Below, piece after piece: positions 19,601-28,915 of a stretch of 64,000 nt of DNA. A program made the translations under genes and the position numbers. Where the stretch lies: positions 103,105 through 167,104 of the forward strand of contig CAVUUF010000009.1 in assembly GCA_963744575.1 (NCBI GenBank), written 5' to 3'. This stretch comes from Palsa-504 sp963744575 (GTDB lineage Bacteria; Actinomycetota; Actinomycetes; Streptosporangiales; Streptosporangiaceae). The notes below the pieces were generated by a model. The model searched no databases. It was not told where the DNA came from and saw only the letters and a program-made list of their open reading frames with translations. Position 1 is the stretch's first letter, and every line of letters begins with the position of its first letter.

Positions 19601-20500
19601 GTGGTCCCGGAGATCGCGCCGGATCCCGTGGACCCCCCGATAGCCCGGGCCGCGAAGGCGGCCGTCGTGCGGCGGGGCGAACCCCAGCCCTGGCCACGGC
19701 CTCCTCGCTGCCGCATGATGACCATCGCGAACCAGAAGGGCGGGGTCGGTAAGACGACCTCCGCGGTGAACCTGGCCGCCAGCCTGGCCCAGCACGGCGC
19801 GCGGGTCCTGGTGGTCGACCTCGATCCGCAGGGCAACGCGTCGACCGCCCTGGACGTGCCGCATCACATCGGCACTCCGTCCGTCTACGACGTGCTGGTC
19901 GATGACCGTCCGCTGGCCGAGGTGGTTCGTCCGGCCGGGGACCTGCCCGGGCTGTACTGTGCGCCTGCCACCATCGACCTGGCCGGGGCGGAGATCGAAC
20001 TGGTGCCGGTGGTGGCCAGGGAACTGCGCCTGGCCCGGGCGCTGAAGGCCTATGACACGTCGAACCTGGACTATGTGCTGGTCGACTGCCCCCCGTCGCT
20101 CGGGCTGCTGACGCTGAACGCTCTGGTGGCCGCCGAGGAGGTGCTGCTGCCCATCCAGTGTGAGTACTACGCGCTCGAAGGCGTCCAGCAACTGCTCAAC
20201 ACCGCCGACCTGGTGCGGGTCAACTTCAACCCGGGCCTGCACGTCTCGACCGTGCTGCTGACGATGTACGACGGCCGCACCCGCCTCGCCTCCGACGTGG
20301 CCGACGACGTGCGTGCCCACTTCGGCACCTCGGTGCTGAGCACTATCATCCCGAGGAGCGTCCGGGTGTCCGAGGCGCCCAGCCGGGGACGGTCGGTGAT
20401 CACCTACGATCCCACGTCGAGTGGCGCGATCGCGTACACCGAAGCGGCGCGCGAGCTGGCGATGCAGTCAGCCGCCGCGGTGGCACGACCAGAGCGGTAA
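19601..20500 (+). CDS. parA: Chromosome partitioning ATPase ParA
   Basis: ParA (Soj) is a deviant-Walker ATPase that moves ParB-parS complexes and helps segregate the origin. The sequence MTIANQKGGVGKTTSAVNLA carries the KGGVGKTT P-loop with the signature Lys. DLDPQGNAST, YVLVDCPPSLGLLTLNAL and PIQCEYYALEGVQQL follow. An N-terminal stretch of about 38 residues (VDPPIARAAKAAV) precedes the ATPase and matches known actinobacterial extensions. The GTG at 19601 is the first start in this frame; the true start might be further upstream. parB follows 74 bases later. Confidence 0.96.
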   Translation: MVPEIAPDPVDPPIARAAKAAVVRRGEPQPWPRPPRCRMMTIANQKGGVGKTTSAVNLAASLAQHGARVLVVDLDPQGNASTALDVPHHIGTPSVYDVLVDDRPLAEVVRPAGDLPGLYCAPATIDLAGAEIELVPVVARELRLARALKAYDTSNLDYVLVDCPPSLGLLTLNALVAAEEVLLPIQCEYYALEGVQQLLNTADLVRVNFNPGLHVSTVLLTMYDGRTRLASDVADDVRAHFGTSVLSTIIPRSVRVSEAPSRGRSVITYDPTSSGAIAYTEAARELAMQSAAAVARPER

Positions 20501-20574
20501 GGCAATAGCAGGGCTGGAACGGCGCCGTCTAGAACGGTGCAGTCGAGGACGGTGCGGGGAGATCGGGAGAGGCA

Positions 20575-21555
20575 GTGGCTCAGCAAAGGCGCGGACTAGG
20601 CCGGGGACTCGGCGCGCTCATCCCGGAATCCTCCCGGCTGGCGGATGGCGACGCCGCCCGGAGGCCGGATACCGCCGCGCAGGCGCCCGCCGGTGCCGCA
20701 CCGGCCGGATCCGCGGCTCCGGCGGAGGTCTTCGGCGCTCACTACCAGGAGATCGAGGTCTCCGCGATCACGCCGAACCCCCGGCAGCCGAGGCAAGCCT
20801 TCGACGAGGAGGCGCTCGACGAACTCGCTGAGTCCATCCGGCAGGTCGGGCTGCTCCAGCCGGTGGTGGTCCGTGCGGCCGGGCCCCGCCGGTACGAGCT
20901 CATCATGGGCGAACGCCGGTGGCGCGCCTGCCAGCGGGCCGGGCTGACCGAGATCGGCGCCATCGTCAAGCAGACCCAGGACAACGAGTTGCTCCGGGAC
21001 GCCCTGATCGAGAACCTGCACCGCCAGCAGCTCGACCCGCTGGAAGAGGCCGCGGCCTACCAGCAGCTCCTGGACGATTTCGGCGCCACCCACGAGGAGC
21101 TGGCCGGCAAGATAGGCCGCTCCCGCCCGCACATCACCAACACGCTCCGGCTGCTGAACCTGCCGCCCGCCGTCCAGAAGCGGGTGGCGGCGGGCGTGCT
21201 CAGCGCCGGCCATGCCCGGGCCCTGCTCGGCCTGCCGGATCCCGACGCGCAGGAGCGCCTGGCCGCCCGGGTCGCGGCCGAGAACCTGTCGGTCCGTGCC
21301 GTGGAGGAAATCGTTGCGATCGGCTTCGACGACTCGCCGCCACGCCGTTCGGCCCGCACCGGCACCAGGCCGCCGACCGCCCCGGGCCTCCGGCGCCTGG
21401 CCGACCGCCTTTCCGACCTGTTCGAGACCCGGGTCAAGGTGGAACAGGGCCGGCGCAAGGGGAAGATCATCGTCGAGTTCGCGACGGTCGATGACCTGGA
21501 GCGGATCGTGCGGGCCATGAGCCCAGCCGCGGCCGGTGACGAGCCTGCGGAGTAG
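20575..21555 (+). CDS. parB: Chromosome partitioning protein ParB
   Basis: The 326-residue ParB binds parS, spreads as a CTP-dependent clamp and recruits condensin. The N-terminus RRGLGRGLGALIP interacts with ParA in the family. The CTP-binding region includes ITPNPRQPR, LLQPVVVR and GERRWRA. The helix-turn-helix for parS lies in KIGRSRPHITNTLRLLNLP. The C-terminal dimerisation segment ends near residue 310. The start is GTG at 20575, downstream of parA. Two parS-like sites flank the operon. Confidence 0.97.
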   Translation: MAQQRRGLGRGLGALIPESSRLADGDAARRPDTAAQAPAGAAPAGSAAPAEVFGAHYQEIEVSAITPNPRQPRQAFDEEALDELAESIRQVGLLQPVVVRAAGPRRYELIMGERRWRACQRAGLTEIGAIVKQTQDNELLRDALIENLHRQQLDPLEEAAAYQQLLDDFGATHEELAGKIGRSRPHITNTLRLLNLPPAVQKRVAAGVLSAGHARALLGLPDPDAQERLAARVAAENLSVRAVEEIVAIGFDDSPPRRSARTGTRPPTAPGLRRLADRLSDLFETRVKVEQGRRKGKIIVEFATVDDLERIVRAMSPAAAGDEPAE

Positions 21556-21620
21556 CGGGACCACACGGCACCAGGCGTCCGGCGGAGCGTGCTGACCGGC
21601 GTCCGCAGCAGAGCCTGTCA

Positions 21621-21636
21621 TGTTTCACGGGAAACA
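21621..21636. promoter_or_regulatory. parS-like centromere site
   Basis: TGTTTCACGGGAAACA differs from the parS palindrome at one position. It lies 66 bases after the parB stop, so the parAB operon is bracketed by two sites. This is stronger than the copy at 19576. Confidence 0.85.
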
Positions 21637-21651
21637 TCGGCGGCATGGCGG

Positions 21652-22674
21652 CTAGCCGGCCGTGGCCCTGATGGCGGCCAGGAAGGTGTCGACGTCAGCT
21701 TCGGTGGTGTCGAAGGCGGTCATCCAGCGGACCATGTTCTCGTCCTCATCCCAGACATGGAACGCCCAGTCGCGGTGCAGGGCGGCGATGTGCCGCGGCC
21801 GGAGCCGGGCGAAGACCGCGTTGGCCTGGACGGGGTGGACGAGCTGCACGCCGTCCACGGCCTCCGCCCCTTCGGCCAGCCGCCGGGCCACGGCGTTGGC
21901 GTGCGCCGCGTTGGACCGCCAGAGGTCATCCCGCAGCAGCGCGCTGAACTGGGCGGCCACGAAACGCATCTTCGAGGTGAGCTGGGTCTGCTGCTTGCGC
22001 AGGTAGGGTACGTCGGCGGCCAGGCCGGAGCGCATGACGACCAGGGCTTCCGCGCCCATCGCGCCGTTCTTGGTGGCGCCGAAGCTGAGCACGTCCGCGC
22101 ACTCGGCCAGTTCGCCCAGCGAGCAGTCCAGCGTGGCGGCCGCGTTGGCCAGCCGCGCCCCGTCCAGGTACAACCGCAGGCCGCTGGCCTGGCAGAAGTC
22201 GGCCATCTTCCGCAGTTCGGCGAGCGTGTAGCAGGTGCCGAGCTCGGTCGACTGGGTGATGGCGACCACGCCCGGCTGGGCACGGTGGTCGTCACCACGG
22301 CCGGACAGCTTCTCCGCGATGAGCTCCGGGGTGATCTTCCCGTCCGCGCTCGGCACTGGCAGCAGCTTGGTGCCGAGGAGCCGCTCCGGCGCGCCGCACT
22401 CGTCGGTGTAGATGTGCGCGGAGTCGGCGCAGATGACAGCCTCGTGCCGGCGTAGCAGCAGGCTCAGGCCGAGCACGTTGGCGCCGCTGCCGTTCAGCAC
22501 CAGGAAGGCATCGCGGGCGCCGAAGGCCGCACGCAGTCCCGCGGTGGCCTGCTCGGTCCACGGGTCGGCACCGTAGGCCACCGTGTCACCGGAGTTCGCG
22601 TCCGTGATCGCGCGGAGGACGGCCGGGTGGACGCCCGCGTGGTTGTCACTGCCGAAGCTCTTGCGCTGTGTCAT
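21652..22674 (-). CDS. Low-specificity threonine aldolase / beta-eliminating lyase family
   Basis: A fold-type I PLP enzyme of 340 residues. The start region MTQRKSFGSDNHAGVHPAV matches threonine aldolases, and SFGATKNGAMGAEALVV supplies the PLP-binding Lys. LYLDGARLANAAATL holds the PLP-contacting Asp and Arg. These enzymes split L-threonine (and allo-threonine) to glycine and acetaldehyde. The stop is 96 bases after parB, converging with it. The ATG at 22674 is well placed before the conserved start. Confidence 0.88.
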   Translation of the reverse strand: MTQRKSFGSDNHAGVHPAVLRAITDANSGDTVAYGADPWTEQATAGLRAAFGARDAFLVLNGSGANVLGLSLLLRRHEAVICADSAHIYTDECGAPERLLGTKLLPVPSADGKITPELIAEKLSGRGDDHRAQPGVVAITQSTELGTCYTLAELRKMADFCQASGLRLYLDGARLANAAATLDCSLGELAECADVLSFGATKNGAMGAEALVVMRSGLAADVPYLRKQQTQLTSKMRFVAAQFSALLRDDLWRSNAAHANAVARRLAEGAEAVDGVQLVHPVQANAVFARLRPRHIAALHRDWAFHVWDEDENMVRWMTAFDTTEADVDTFLAAIRATAG

Positions 22675-22772
22675 GTCCCCGAGCCTAGGACGCCGCCCGG
22701 ACGCCCGGAAATTCAGCTGTCCGGCGGCGGGGAGGGCCTGGGCCAGGACCGGGTGGGCGCGACGGCCGGCGC

Positions 22773-23012
22773 TCAGCGGAGCGTGATCACGTTCGCGGTG
22801 ATCAGCGCGGCCGCGTCGGAGGCGAGGTAGGCGATCACCTCGGCGACCTCGCCCGGGCTGGCGATGTGGATAAGCGTCGCACTGGCGGCGACCTGGTCCC
22901 GTACGGCGTCGGTGACCCAGCCGGTGTCGGTGACCGGCGGGTGCACCACGTTGGCCGTGACGCCGAACGGCGCCAGTTCCAGCGCGGCCGACATCGTGTA
23001 GCCCGGGTCGGG
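22773..23012 (-). pseudogene. C-terminal remnant of an SDR oxidoreductase
   Basis: About 80 residues match the C-terminal third of a short-chain dehydrogenase: MSAALELAPFGVTANVVHPP, then VAEVIAYLASDAAALITANVITLR, the usual SDR ending. The Rossmann GxxxGxG part and the YxxxK part are absent. The open frame begins immediately after the TGA of ddl, in the same frame (...HARGA, stop, PDPGYTMSAAL...). It cannot be an active enzyme and looks like the rest of a deleted gene. Confidence 0.75.
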
Positions 23013-23966
23013 TCAGGCCCCGCGGGCGTGCGCCTGCTCGAGCAGGCGCACGCAGGTGCTGCCGAACGAGTGGCCCGACGCCTCCAGCGCCAGCGGCAGC
23101 GTGCTCGTCTCGGTCATCCCCGGTGCCACGTTGACCTCGAGGAACCAGGCCGTGCCCGCCTCGTCGACGATGAGGTCGGTCCGGGACAGGTCGCGCAGGC
23201 CGAGGACCGTGTGCGCGGCGATGGCGATTCTGGCCACCTCGCCGGCCACGCCGGCGGGCAGCCGGGCCGGGACGTAGAACTCCGTCTTGCCCGCCGTGTA
23301 CCTGGCCGCGTAGTCGTACTCGCCCTCGCCGGGGACGATCTCGACCGCGGGCAGCGCCTGCGGCCCCTGGCCCAGGTCGATCACGCCGACGGCCACCTCG
23401 GTGCCGGAGATGTACCGCTCGATCAGCGCGGTGTCGCCGTAGGCGAAGCAGCTGAGCACCGCGGCCGGAAGTTCCGCCGCGGTGCGGACCGGCCCGGCAC
23501 CCAGGGCCGAACCGCCGCGGGAGGGCTTGACGTACAGCGGCAGCCCGAGCCTGGCCACGATGAGGTCGATGACCGCGGCGGCGCCGAGGTCGTGGAAGGT
23601 CTCCCGGGGCAGCGTCACCGACGGCGGCGTGACCAGCCCCGCGGCCGCGGTCAGCGCCTTGGCCGTCGGCTTGTCGAAGGCCATCTGGCAGGCGCTGGCC
23701 ACCGAGCCGACGTAGGGCACGCCGGCCAGGCCGAGCACCTCCCTGATCGCGCCGTCCTCCCCGCACACGCCGTGGATGGCCGGGAACACCGCGCTGGGCG
23801 GGTCGCTGCGCAGCAGCGAGAGCAGGGCCGCGTCGGCGTCCGCGACGATGGCGTGCAGGCCGGCCTCGGCCAGGGCGTCTCGGACCCGGTCCCCGGAGCG
23901 CAGCGACACTTCTCGCTCGGGGGACAGGCCACCGGCCAGTACGACGATACGCTCGAGATCGTTCAT
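23013..23966 (-). CDS. D-alanine-D-alanine ligase family (ATP-grasp)
   Basis: An ATP-grasp ligase of 317 residues that would join two D-alanines for peptidoglycan. LAGGLSPEREVSLRSG and FPAIHGVCGEDGAIREVLGLAGVPYVGS are the N-terminal signatures. LYVKPSRGGSALGA is the ATP-binding loop, and DLIVDEAGTAWFLEVNVAPGMTETST the metal-binding C-terminus. Family length is usually 310-380, so the protein is complete. The stop opens directly into SDR debris in the same frame, so its last residues may be secondary. The preceding aminotransferase gene ends 22 bases before this start on the same strand. Confidence 0.88.
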   Translation of the reverse strand: MNDLERIVVLAGGLSPEREVSLRSGDRVRDALAEAGLHAIVADADAALLSLLRSDPPSAVFPAIHGVCGEDGAIREVLGLAGVPYVGSVASACQMAFDKPTAKALTAAAGLVTPPSVTLPRETFHDLGAAAVIDLIVARLGLPLYVKPSRGGSALGAGPVRTAAELPAAVLSCFAYGDTALIERYISGTEVAVGVIDLGQGPQALPAVEIVPGEGEYDYAARYTAGKTEFYVPARLPAGVAGEVARIAIAAHTVLGLRDLSRTDLIVDEAGTAWFLEVNVAPGMTETSTLPLALEASGHSFGSTCVRLLEQAHARGA

Positions 23967-23988
23967 GGTTTCGAAAATACTGCCTTAC

Positions 23989-25257
23989 CTAGTAACCCGG
24001 TCCGAAGTCGTCACGTAGCTGGACCTCGGTGCCGATCACCGAGGCGAGCCGGCGGATCCCCTCGGTGATCCGGGCCGGCTCGGGGAGCGAGTAGCACAGC
24101 CGGGCGTGCTGCGCGCCCGAGCCGTCGGCGTAGAAGCCGGTGCCCGGCACGTAGGCGACCCGCGACGAGATCGCCCGCGGCAGCATCGTCTTGGCGTTGA
24201 TCCCTTCGGGGAGGCGGAGCCAGACATAGAAGCCGCCGGCCGGCCGGGTCCAGTGGCATCCCGGCGGCATCATGCTGGACAGCGCGCTCAGCGTCGCGTC
24301 CCGGCGCTCCCGGTACAGCTCACGGAAGTCCTTGACCTGCTCGCGCCAGGGCTGGGTGTTCAGGTACTCGCGCACGGTCAGCTGGGAGAAGCTGGACTGG
24401 CAGAGCACGGCCGACTCGGCCGCCAGGATCAGCTTCTCCCTGATCGCCGTCGGCGCGACCGCCCAGCCCACCCGCACGCCCGCGGCGAAGGTCTTGGAGA
24501 ACGTGCCGAGGTAGACGACCCCCTCCGCGTCGTCGGCCCGCAGCGTGCGCATCGGCTCGCCGTCGAAGCCGAGCAGGCCGTACGGGTTGTCCTCGACGAC
24601 CAGCAGGCCCGCACGGCGGCAGATGTCCAGGATGCGGTGGCGCCGGCCGGCGGCCAGGGTGACCCCGGCGGGATTGTGGAAGTTCGGCACGGTGTAGAGG
24701 AACTTGGCCCGGCGTCCGGCTGCGGCCGTGCGCCTGACGGCCTCCTCGAGGGCCGCCGGGATGAGCCCGTCGTCGTCCATCGCCACGTGCACCACGTCGG
24801 CCTGGTAGGACGTGAAGGCGCCCAGAGCGCCCACGTAGGAGGGCGCCTCGACCAGGATCACGTCGCCGGGGTCGATGAAGATCCTGGCCATCAGGTCAAG
24901 TGCCTGCTGGGAGCCGGTGGTGACCACCACCTCGTCGGGGTGGGCGCGGATCTGCTCGAGCGCCATGACGTCGCAGATCCGCTCCCGCAGGGCCGCGTCT
25001 CCCTGCGCGGTGCAATACTGCAGCGCGGTCGCGCCCTGGCTGGCGATGAGCTGGCCGACCATGTCGCCGACCACGTCGAGGGGCAGCGCCGCCACGTAGG
25101 GCGAGCCGCCGGCCAGTGATACGATCTCAGGCCGGGCCGCCACCGCGAACAAGGCCCTGATTTCCGAAGCCACCATGCCAACCGCACGTTCGGCGTACTG
25201 ACCGACATACCGGTCAATGCGTTGCGGCTGCGATATCGGGTGTGGCTCGGGTGTCAC
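23989..25257 (-). CDS. PLP-dependent aminotransferase (class I/II, 2-aminoadipate type)
   Basis: A 422-residue fold-type I aminotransferase. EIVSLAGGSPYVAALP, LQYCTAQGDAALRERI, VPNFHNPAGVTL, VVEDNPYGLLGFDG and YLGTFSKTFAAGVRVGW (PLP Lys in FSK) are seen in order. The set fits the LysN/2-aminoadipate aminotransferase group, which also includes aromatic and branched-chain enzymes. The substrate is not decided. It is followed by ddl on the same strand and divergent from the acetyltransferase. Confidence 0.9.
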   Translation of the reverse strand: MTPEPHPISQPQRIDRYVGQYAERAVGMVASEIRALFAVAARPEIVSLAGGSPYVAALPLDVVGDMVGQLIASQGATALQYCTAQGDAALRERICDVMALEQIRAHPDEVVVTTGSQQALDLMARIFIDPGDVILVEAPSYVGALGAFTSYQADVVHVAMDDDGLIPAALEEAVRRTAAAGRRAKFLYTVPNFHNPAGVTLAAGRRHRILDICRRAGLLVVEDNPYGLLGFDGEPMRTLRADDAEGVVYLGTFSKTFAAGVRVGWAVAPTAIREKLILAAESAVLCQSSFSQLTVREYLNTQPWREQVKDFRELYRERRDATLSALSSMMPPGCHWTRPAGGFYVWLRLPEGINAKTMLPRAISSRVAYVPGTGFYADGSGAQHARLCYSLPEPARITEGIRRLASVIGTEVQLRDDFGPGY

Positions 25258-25381
25258 GGCCTCTCTCCTGAAGTCGTCGGCTCTGTTTCCCCGGGGACAC
25301 GACCGTCCCGTCCCCCTTGAGTATCATGCCAGGATACGGGGTATCTTCCGGGAGCGCTTGTGGATTCCGCTGGGGAACAGG

Positions 25382-26008
25382 ATGTCACGTCGTATTGTCA
25401 ACATCACGCTGGATAATCTCGGTGACCTTCCGCCGAAGTGCCGCAAATGCGTTTTCTGGGAACTCGGCCCGGTCGGCCGGGCGCGCGCCGAGGAAAGCGG
25501 CGACCCGGGACTCGAGAAGGAGTCGTGGGTCTCGTCCGTCCTGCTCGAGTGGGGAAGCTGCGGGAAGATCGCCTATGTCGACGGCGTGCCCGCCGGGTAC
25601 ATGCTGTTCGCGCCGCCGCAGTACGTGCCCCGCTCGATAGCCTTCCCGACCAGCCCGGTGAGCGCCGACGCGGTGCTGTTCATGACCGCCCACCTGCTCA
25701 GCGAGTTCGCCGGCGGCGGCATCGGCCGGATGCTGGTCCAGGCCATGGCCAAGGACCTCACCCGCCGGGGGGTGCGGGCCATCGAGGCCTTCGGCGACCG
25801 GCGCTGGGAGTCGCCCGCCTGCATGCTGCCGGTCGACTACCTGCTCGCGGTGGGGTTCAAGACCGTCCGTCCGCACCACCGTTTCCCGCGGCTGCGGATG
25901 GAACTGCGGACCGCGCTCACCTGGCGCGAGGACGTCGAGGTGGCGCTGGAGCGGCTGCTCGGGTCCATGACGCCGTCGACCCCCCAGGGCGCCCTGCGGC
26001 CGGTGTGA
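25382..26008 (+). CDS. GNAT-family acetyltransferase-like protein
   Basis: A 208-residue protein beginning MSRRIVNITLDNLGDLP, with a Cys pair (CRKC) near residue 20 that is typical of the actinobacterial family linked to sigM-trx. The GNAT A motif is degenerate: GGGIGRMLVQAMAKDLTRRG. It would transfer an acetyl group from acetyl-CoA to an unknown substrate. The ATG at 25382 is chosen since the upstream open frame shows no conservation. It converges with trxA. Confidence 0.8.
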   Translation: MSRRIVNITLDNLGDLPPKCRKCVFWELGPVGRARAEESGDPGLEKESWVSSVLLEWGSCGKIAYVDGVPAGYMLFAPPQYVPRSIAFPTSPVSADAVLFMTAHLLSEFAGGGIGRMLVQAMAKDLTRRGVRAIEAFGDRRWESPACMLPVDYLLAVGFKTVRPHHRFPRLRMELRTALTWREDVEVALERLLGSMTPSTPQGALRPV

Positions 26009-26075
26009 CGGGGCGGCGGGGCCGGGGACCCGGCGCCCGCCGTACCCCTGGGGGGCCTTTTAGCTGCCGAACGGG

Positions 26076-26408
26076 TTAGATATAGTCGGCCAGCTCACGC
26101 AGGAGCGCCGACTTCGGCTTCGCCCCCACGATCTGCTTGACGACCTGGCCGCCGGAGAAAACGTTCATGGTCGGAATGGCCATGATGCCGTATCGCTGCG
26201 ACACCGCGGGATTCTCGTCGATGTTCAGCTTGACCACGTTGACCTTCTCCGCGTACTCGGTGGCGATCTCCTCGAGCACCGGGGCGACCATGCGGCACGG
26301 ACCGCACCATTCGGCCCAGTAATCCACGATGACCGGCTTGTCGCTCTTCAGGACCTCCGCCTCGAAGGTCTCGTCCGTCACGACCTTGGTCGCGCCCACT
26401 GCGATCAC
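26076..26408 (-). CDS. trxA: Thioredoxin
   Basis: A 110-residue thioredoxin with the active site WAEWCGPCRMVAP and the cis-Pro segment IMAIPTMNVF. It reduces protein disulfides with electrons from TrxB. It lies 31 bases after trxB on the same strand and is probably cotranscribed. Linkage to sigM and anti-sigma genes is standard in actinomycetes and suggests induction by envelope or disulfide stress. Confidence 0.96.
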   Translation of the reverse strand: MIAVGATKVVTDETFEAEVLKSDKPVIVDYWAEWCGPCRMVAPVLEEIATEYAEKVNVVKLNIDENPAVSQRYGIMAIPTMNVFSGGQVVKQIVGAKPKSALLRELADYI

Positions 26409-26439
26409 ATCCTTAATTGCGATGAATATTTTCCGCGGC

Positions 26440-27381
26440 TCAGTGTTCCTGGCCGGCCAGCCAGCGCTCGGCGTCGAGTGCCGCCGCGCAGCCCGTGCCG
26501 GCCGCGGTGACCGCCTGCCGGTAGCCGCGGTCTACGACGTCGCCGCAGGCGAAGACGCCCTCGATGGCGGTACCCGTGGACGGCTGGTCGACCAGCAGGT
26601 AGCCGTCGGGATCGGTGCCGAGCTGGCCGTCGAACAGGTCGGAGCGCGGGTCGTGGCCGATGGCCACGAACACCCCGGTCACCGGGAGCACCTGCTCGGT
26701 GCCGTCCTTGGTGCTCCTGATCCGCAGGCCCGTGACCTTGTCCGAGCCGAGGACCTCCGCGACCTCGCTGTCCCACCGGAACGTGATCTTGGGGTTGGCG
26801 AACGCCCGCTCCTGCATGATCTTCGAGGCGCGGAGCGTGTCGCGCCGGTGGACCACCGTCACGGACTTGCCGAACCGGGTGAGGAACATCGCCTCTTCCA
26901 TGGCCGAGTCGCCGCCGCCGATGACCGCGATGTCGTGACCACGGAAGAAGAACCCGTCGCAGGTGGCGCACCAGGAGACGCCGTGCCCGCCGAGTTCCTT
27001 CTCGCCCGGCACGCCGAGTTCCTTGTACCTGGAGCCGGTGGCGATGATCACGGCCTTGGCCTGGTAAGTCTCGCTGTCGGTCTTGACCACCTTGGGGTCT
27101 GCGGCCAGGTCGACCGCCGTCACGTCGTCCGCCAGCAACTCGGCGCCGAACCGCTCCGCCTGCTTGCGCATCGAGTCCATCAGCTCGGGACCCATGATGG
27201 CGTCGGGGAACCCCGGGAAGTTCTCCACCTCGGTGGTCTGCATGAGCGCGCCGCCGGCCGTGACCGAACCCTCGAAGACCAATGGCCTCAGCTCGGCACG
27301 CGCCGCGTAAAGTGCCGCCGTGTAACCGGCCGGGCCGGACCCGATGACAATGACGTTCCGGGCTTCGGTCACTTCTGCCAA
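26440..27381 (-). CDS. trxB: Thioredoxin reductase
   Basis: A 313-residue FAD/NADPH enzyme that reduces thioredoxin. It shows the FAD loop IGSGPAGYTAALYAARA, the redox pair in SWCATCDGFFF, the NADPH loop VIGGGDSAMEEAMFLTRF, and the C-terminal FACGDVVDRGYRQAVTAAGTGC. It lies between the anti-sigma gene and trxA. The N-terminus begins after MAEVTEARN. The protein is complete and all motifs are intact. Confidence 0.97.
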   Translation of the reverse strand: MAEVTEARNVIVIGSGPAGYTAALYAARAELRPLVFEGSVTAGGALMQTTEVENFPGFPDAIMGPELMDSMRKQAERFGAELLADDVTAVDLAADPKVVKTDSETYQAKAVIIATGSRYKELGVPGEKELGGHGVSWCATCDGFFFRGHDIAVIGGGDSAMEEAMFLTRFGKSVTVVHRRDTLRASKIMQERAFANPKITFRWDSEVAEVLGSDKVTGLRIRSTKDGTEQVLPVTGVFVAIGHDPRSDLFDGQLGTDPDGYLLVDQPSTGTAIEGVFACGDVVDRGYRQAVTAAGTGCAAALDAERWLAGQEH

Positions 27382-27432
27382 CCGTAATCAACCCCTCATC
27401 TACTGGCATCCAGTGAACAGATACTAGGGCTC

Positions 27433-28301
27433 TTAGATTCCCGCTGGCAGCGATGTGCGGGCGCGCAGGTCAGCATTGGTGCCCGAGCAGCCCGGACCCG
27501 CAACCCAGGCGGTGTAGCGCGGTCCCGCGCGCGTCACGACGATGGTGGCCGGGTGACCCTGGTAACGAGCCAGCAGCACCCGGACCGGGCTGGCGCTCCC
27601 GGCCACCTCGCGCACGCACGCCAGCACCCCCGCGGGCACCTGCTGCCCGGCCGTAGGTGCCGTCCCGAGCGCCTTCTCCAGCTGCTGCGCCAGGCCGGCC
27701 GGTGGAAGTTGGTGCTGTCGCGGACGACGGTGAAGCCAGCCGGGGACTGCCGCTGCGAGCGGATCGACGCCCCGCTGTGCGGTGGCAGGGAGGCGGGGGC
27801 CGCGGCACGATTGGCGGCCCCGTTCGGGCCGGCCACCGACTTCGCGGCGGCGCTGCCCGCCGATGAGGCGATGCTCTGGCTCCCCGGGCCGCCGGCGATC
27901 AGGCTCAGGCCGTAGCCGCCGGCGGCCAGCACCACGGCCGCCGCGGCGGCGACCGGGGCGAGCACGCGCCGGGACGGGAGGCGGAAACCCTGGTGCGCGG
28001 CCCGCCGGGAGCGCGTCCCGGGTTCCGGCGAAGGCTCGCGCCCGGCTCGTTCGGCATCATTCCTGGCCGTCACCTCGGCGGCGAGCACGGTGTCCAGCCG
28101 CCGGGCCACCCGGTCCGGCAGGACCGGCGCCGGGACCGACGCGAGCAGCACCGGGACCCCGGCGAGCTGGTCGCCGAGGGCGGTGCAGCGATCGCATCCC
28201 GCCAGGTGCGCGGCGATCCGGGCGCCACTTCGCCCGGTGACCAGTCCCGCGCGGAACTCGGCCAGGGTCGCGGCGTCCACGTGGGTCACCGGCGCACTCA
28301 T
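27433..28301 (-). CDS. Anti-sigma factor, zinc-finger type (suspected frameshift)
   Basis: The N-terminus MSAPVTHVDAATLAEFRAGL and HLAGCDRC (C-x2-C) resemble a zinc-binding anti-sigma domain for SigM. One transmembrane segment follows (VLAPVAAAAAVVLAAGGYGLSL, about residues 105-125), then an extracytoplasmic tail. The tail changes frame near 27690-27700 within a CCGGCCGG run: one missing base joins ...STNFHRPA to GLAQQLEKALG...VPAGVLACVREVAGS ending at 27433, with a Cys pair. The start overlaps the sigM stop by four bases (ATGA) and AGGAGGAG lies upstream. It is expected to hold SigM inactive at the membrane. Confidence 0.82.
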
Positions 28302-28909
28302 ATATCTCCTCCCTGCGCAGGTTGGACGCTCTCGGTGGTCGATCGGTTCCCTTGCAGGTGCTGTACGTAGGGGAGCAGCCGGGCGCGGGCCCGGGCGCAG
28401 CGGCTCTTCACCGTGCCCGGTGAGACGTCCAGGATCGCGGCGGCATCGGCCACGGCGAAGCCGAGCATGTCGACCAGGACGAGCGCGGCGCGCTGCTGGG
28501 GCGGGAGGACCCGCAGCGCGGCGTCCACGTCCAGCCTGGTGTCCGCGGCCCGCGCGGGATCGCCGTCCTGCGCCACCAGGGCCTCGAAGGCCTGCTCGTC
28601 CCCGGCGGCCAGGACCGGCCGGGCGGCGCGGCGGCGCAGCCGGTCGAGCGACGCGTTGACCACGATCCGGTGCAGCCAGGTGGTGACGGCCGACTCGCCG
28701 CGGAAGTCGGCGGCCCGCCGGAACGCGGACACCATCGCGTCCTGGAGCGCGTCGGCGGCCTCCTCCGGGTCGCAGACCGTGCGCAGCGCCACCGCCCACA
28801 GCCGGTCCCGGTGCCTGCGGAAAAGCTCGCCGAACGCGTCCGCGTCGCCGGCCACGTGCCGGCGGAGCAGTTCCTGGTCAGACGGTCCTGGCCGGCCGGG
28901 GTCCGGCAT
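28298..28909 (-). CDS. sigM: ECF RNA polymerase sigma factor, SigM type
   Basis: A 203-residue extracytoplasmic-function sigma factor. Region 2 lies at about residues 22-90 (FGELFRRHRDRLWAVALRTVCD...DALQDAMVSAFRRAADF), and region 4 at 128-180 (LPPQQRAALVLVDMLGFAVADAAAILDVSPGTVKSRCARAR). The gene is translationally coupled with the downstream anti-sigma gene, and six bases separate it from the pseudokinase gene. In actinomycetes the SigM regulon covers oxidative and envelope stress. The symbol is by conserved neighbourhood (murJ-sigM-trxBA). Confidence 0.9.
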   Translation of the reverse strand: MPDPGRPGPSDQELLRRHVAGDADAFGELFRRHRDRLWAVALRTVCDPEEAADALQDAMVSAFRRAADFRGESAVTTWLHRIVVNASLDRLRRRAARPVLAAGDEQAFEALVAQDGDPARAADTRLDVDAALRVLPPQQRAALVLVDMLGFAVADAAAILDVSPGTVKSRCARARARLLPYVQHLQGNRSTTESVQPAQGGDI

Positions 28910-28915
28910 CGGTCA

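Noticed and set aside
21652..23766. 704-codon reverse frame spanning threonine aldolase and ddl
   Set aside because: Only the first-named gene is in this frame; the upstream part is out of frame with ddl and reads as low-complexity.
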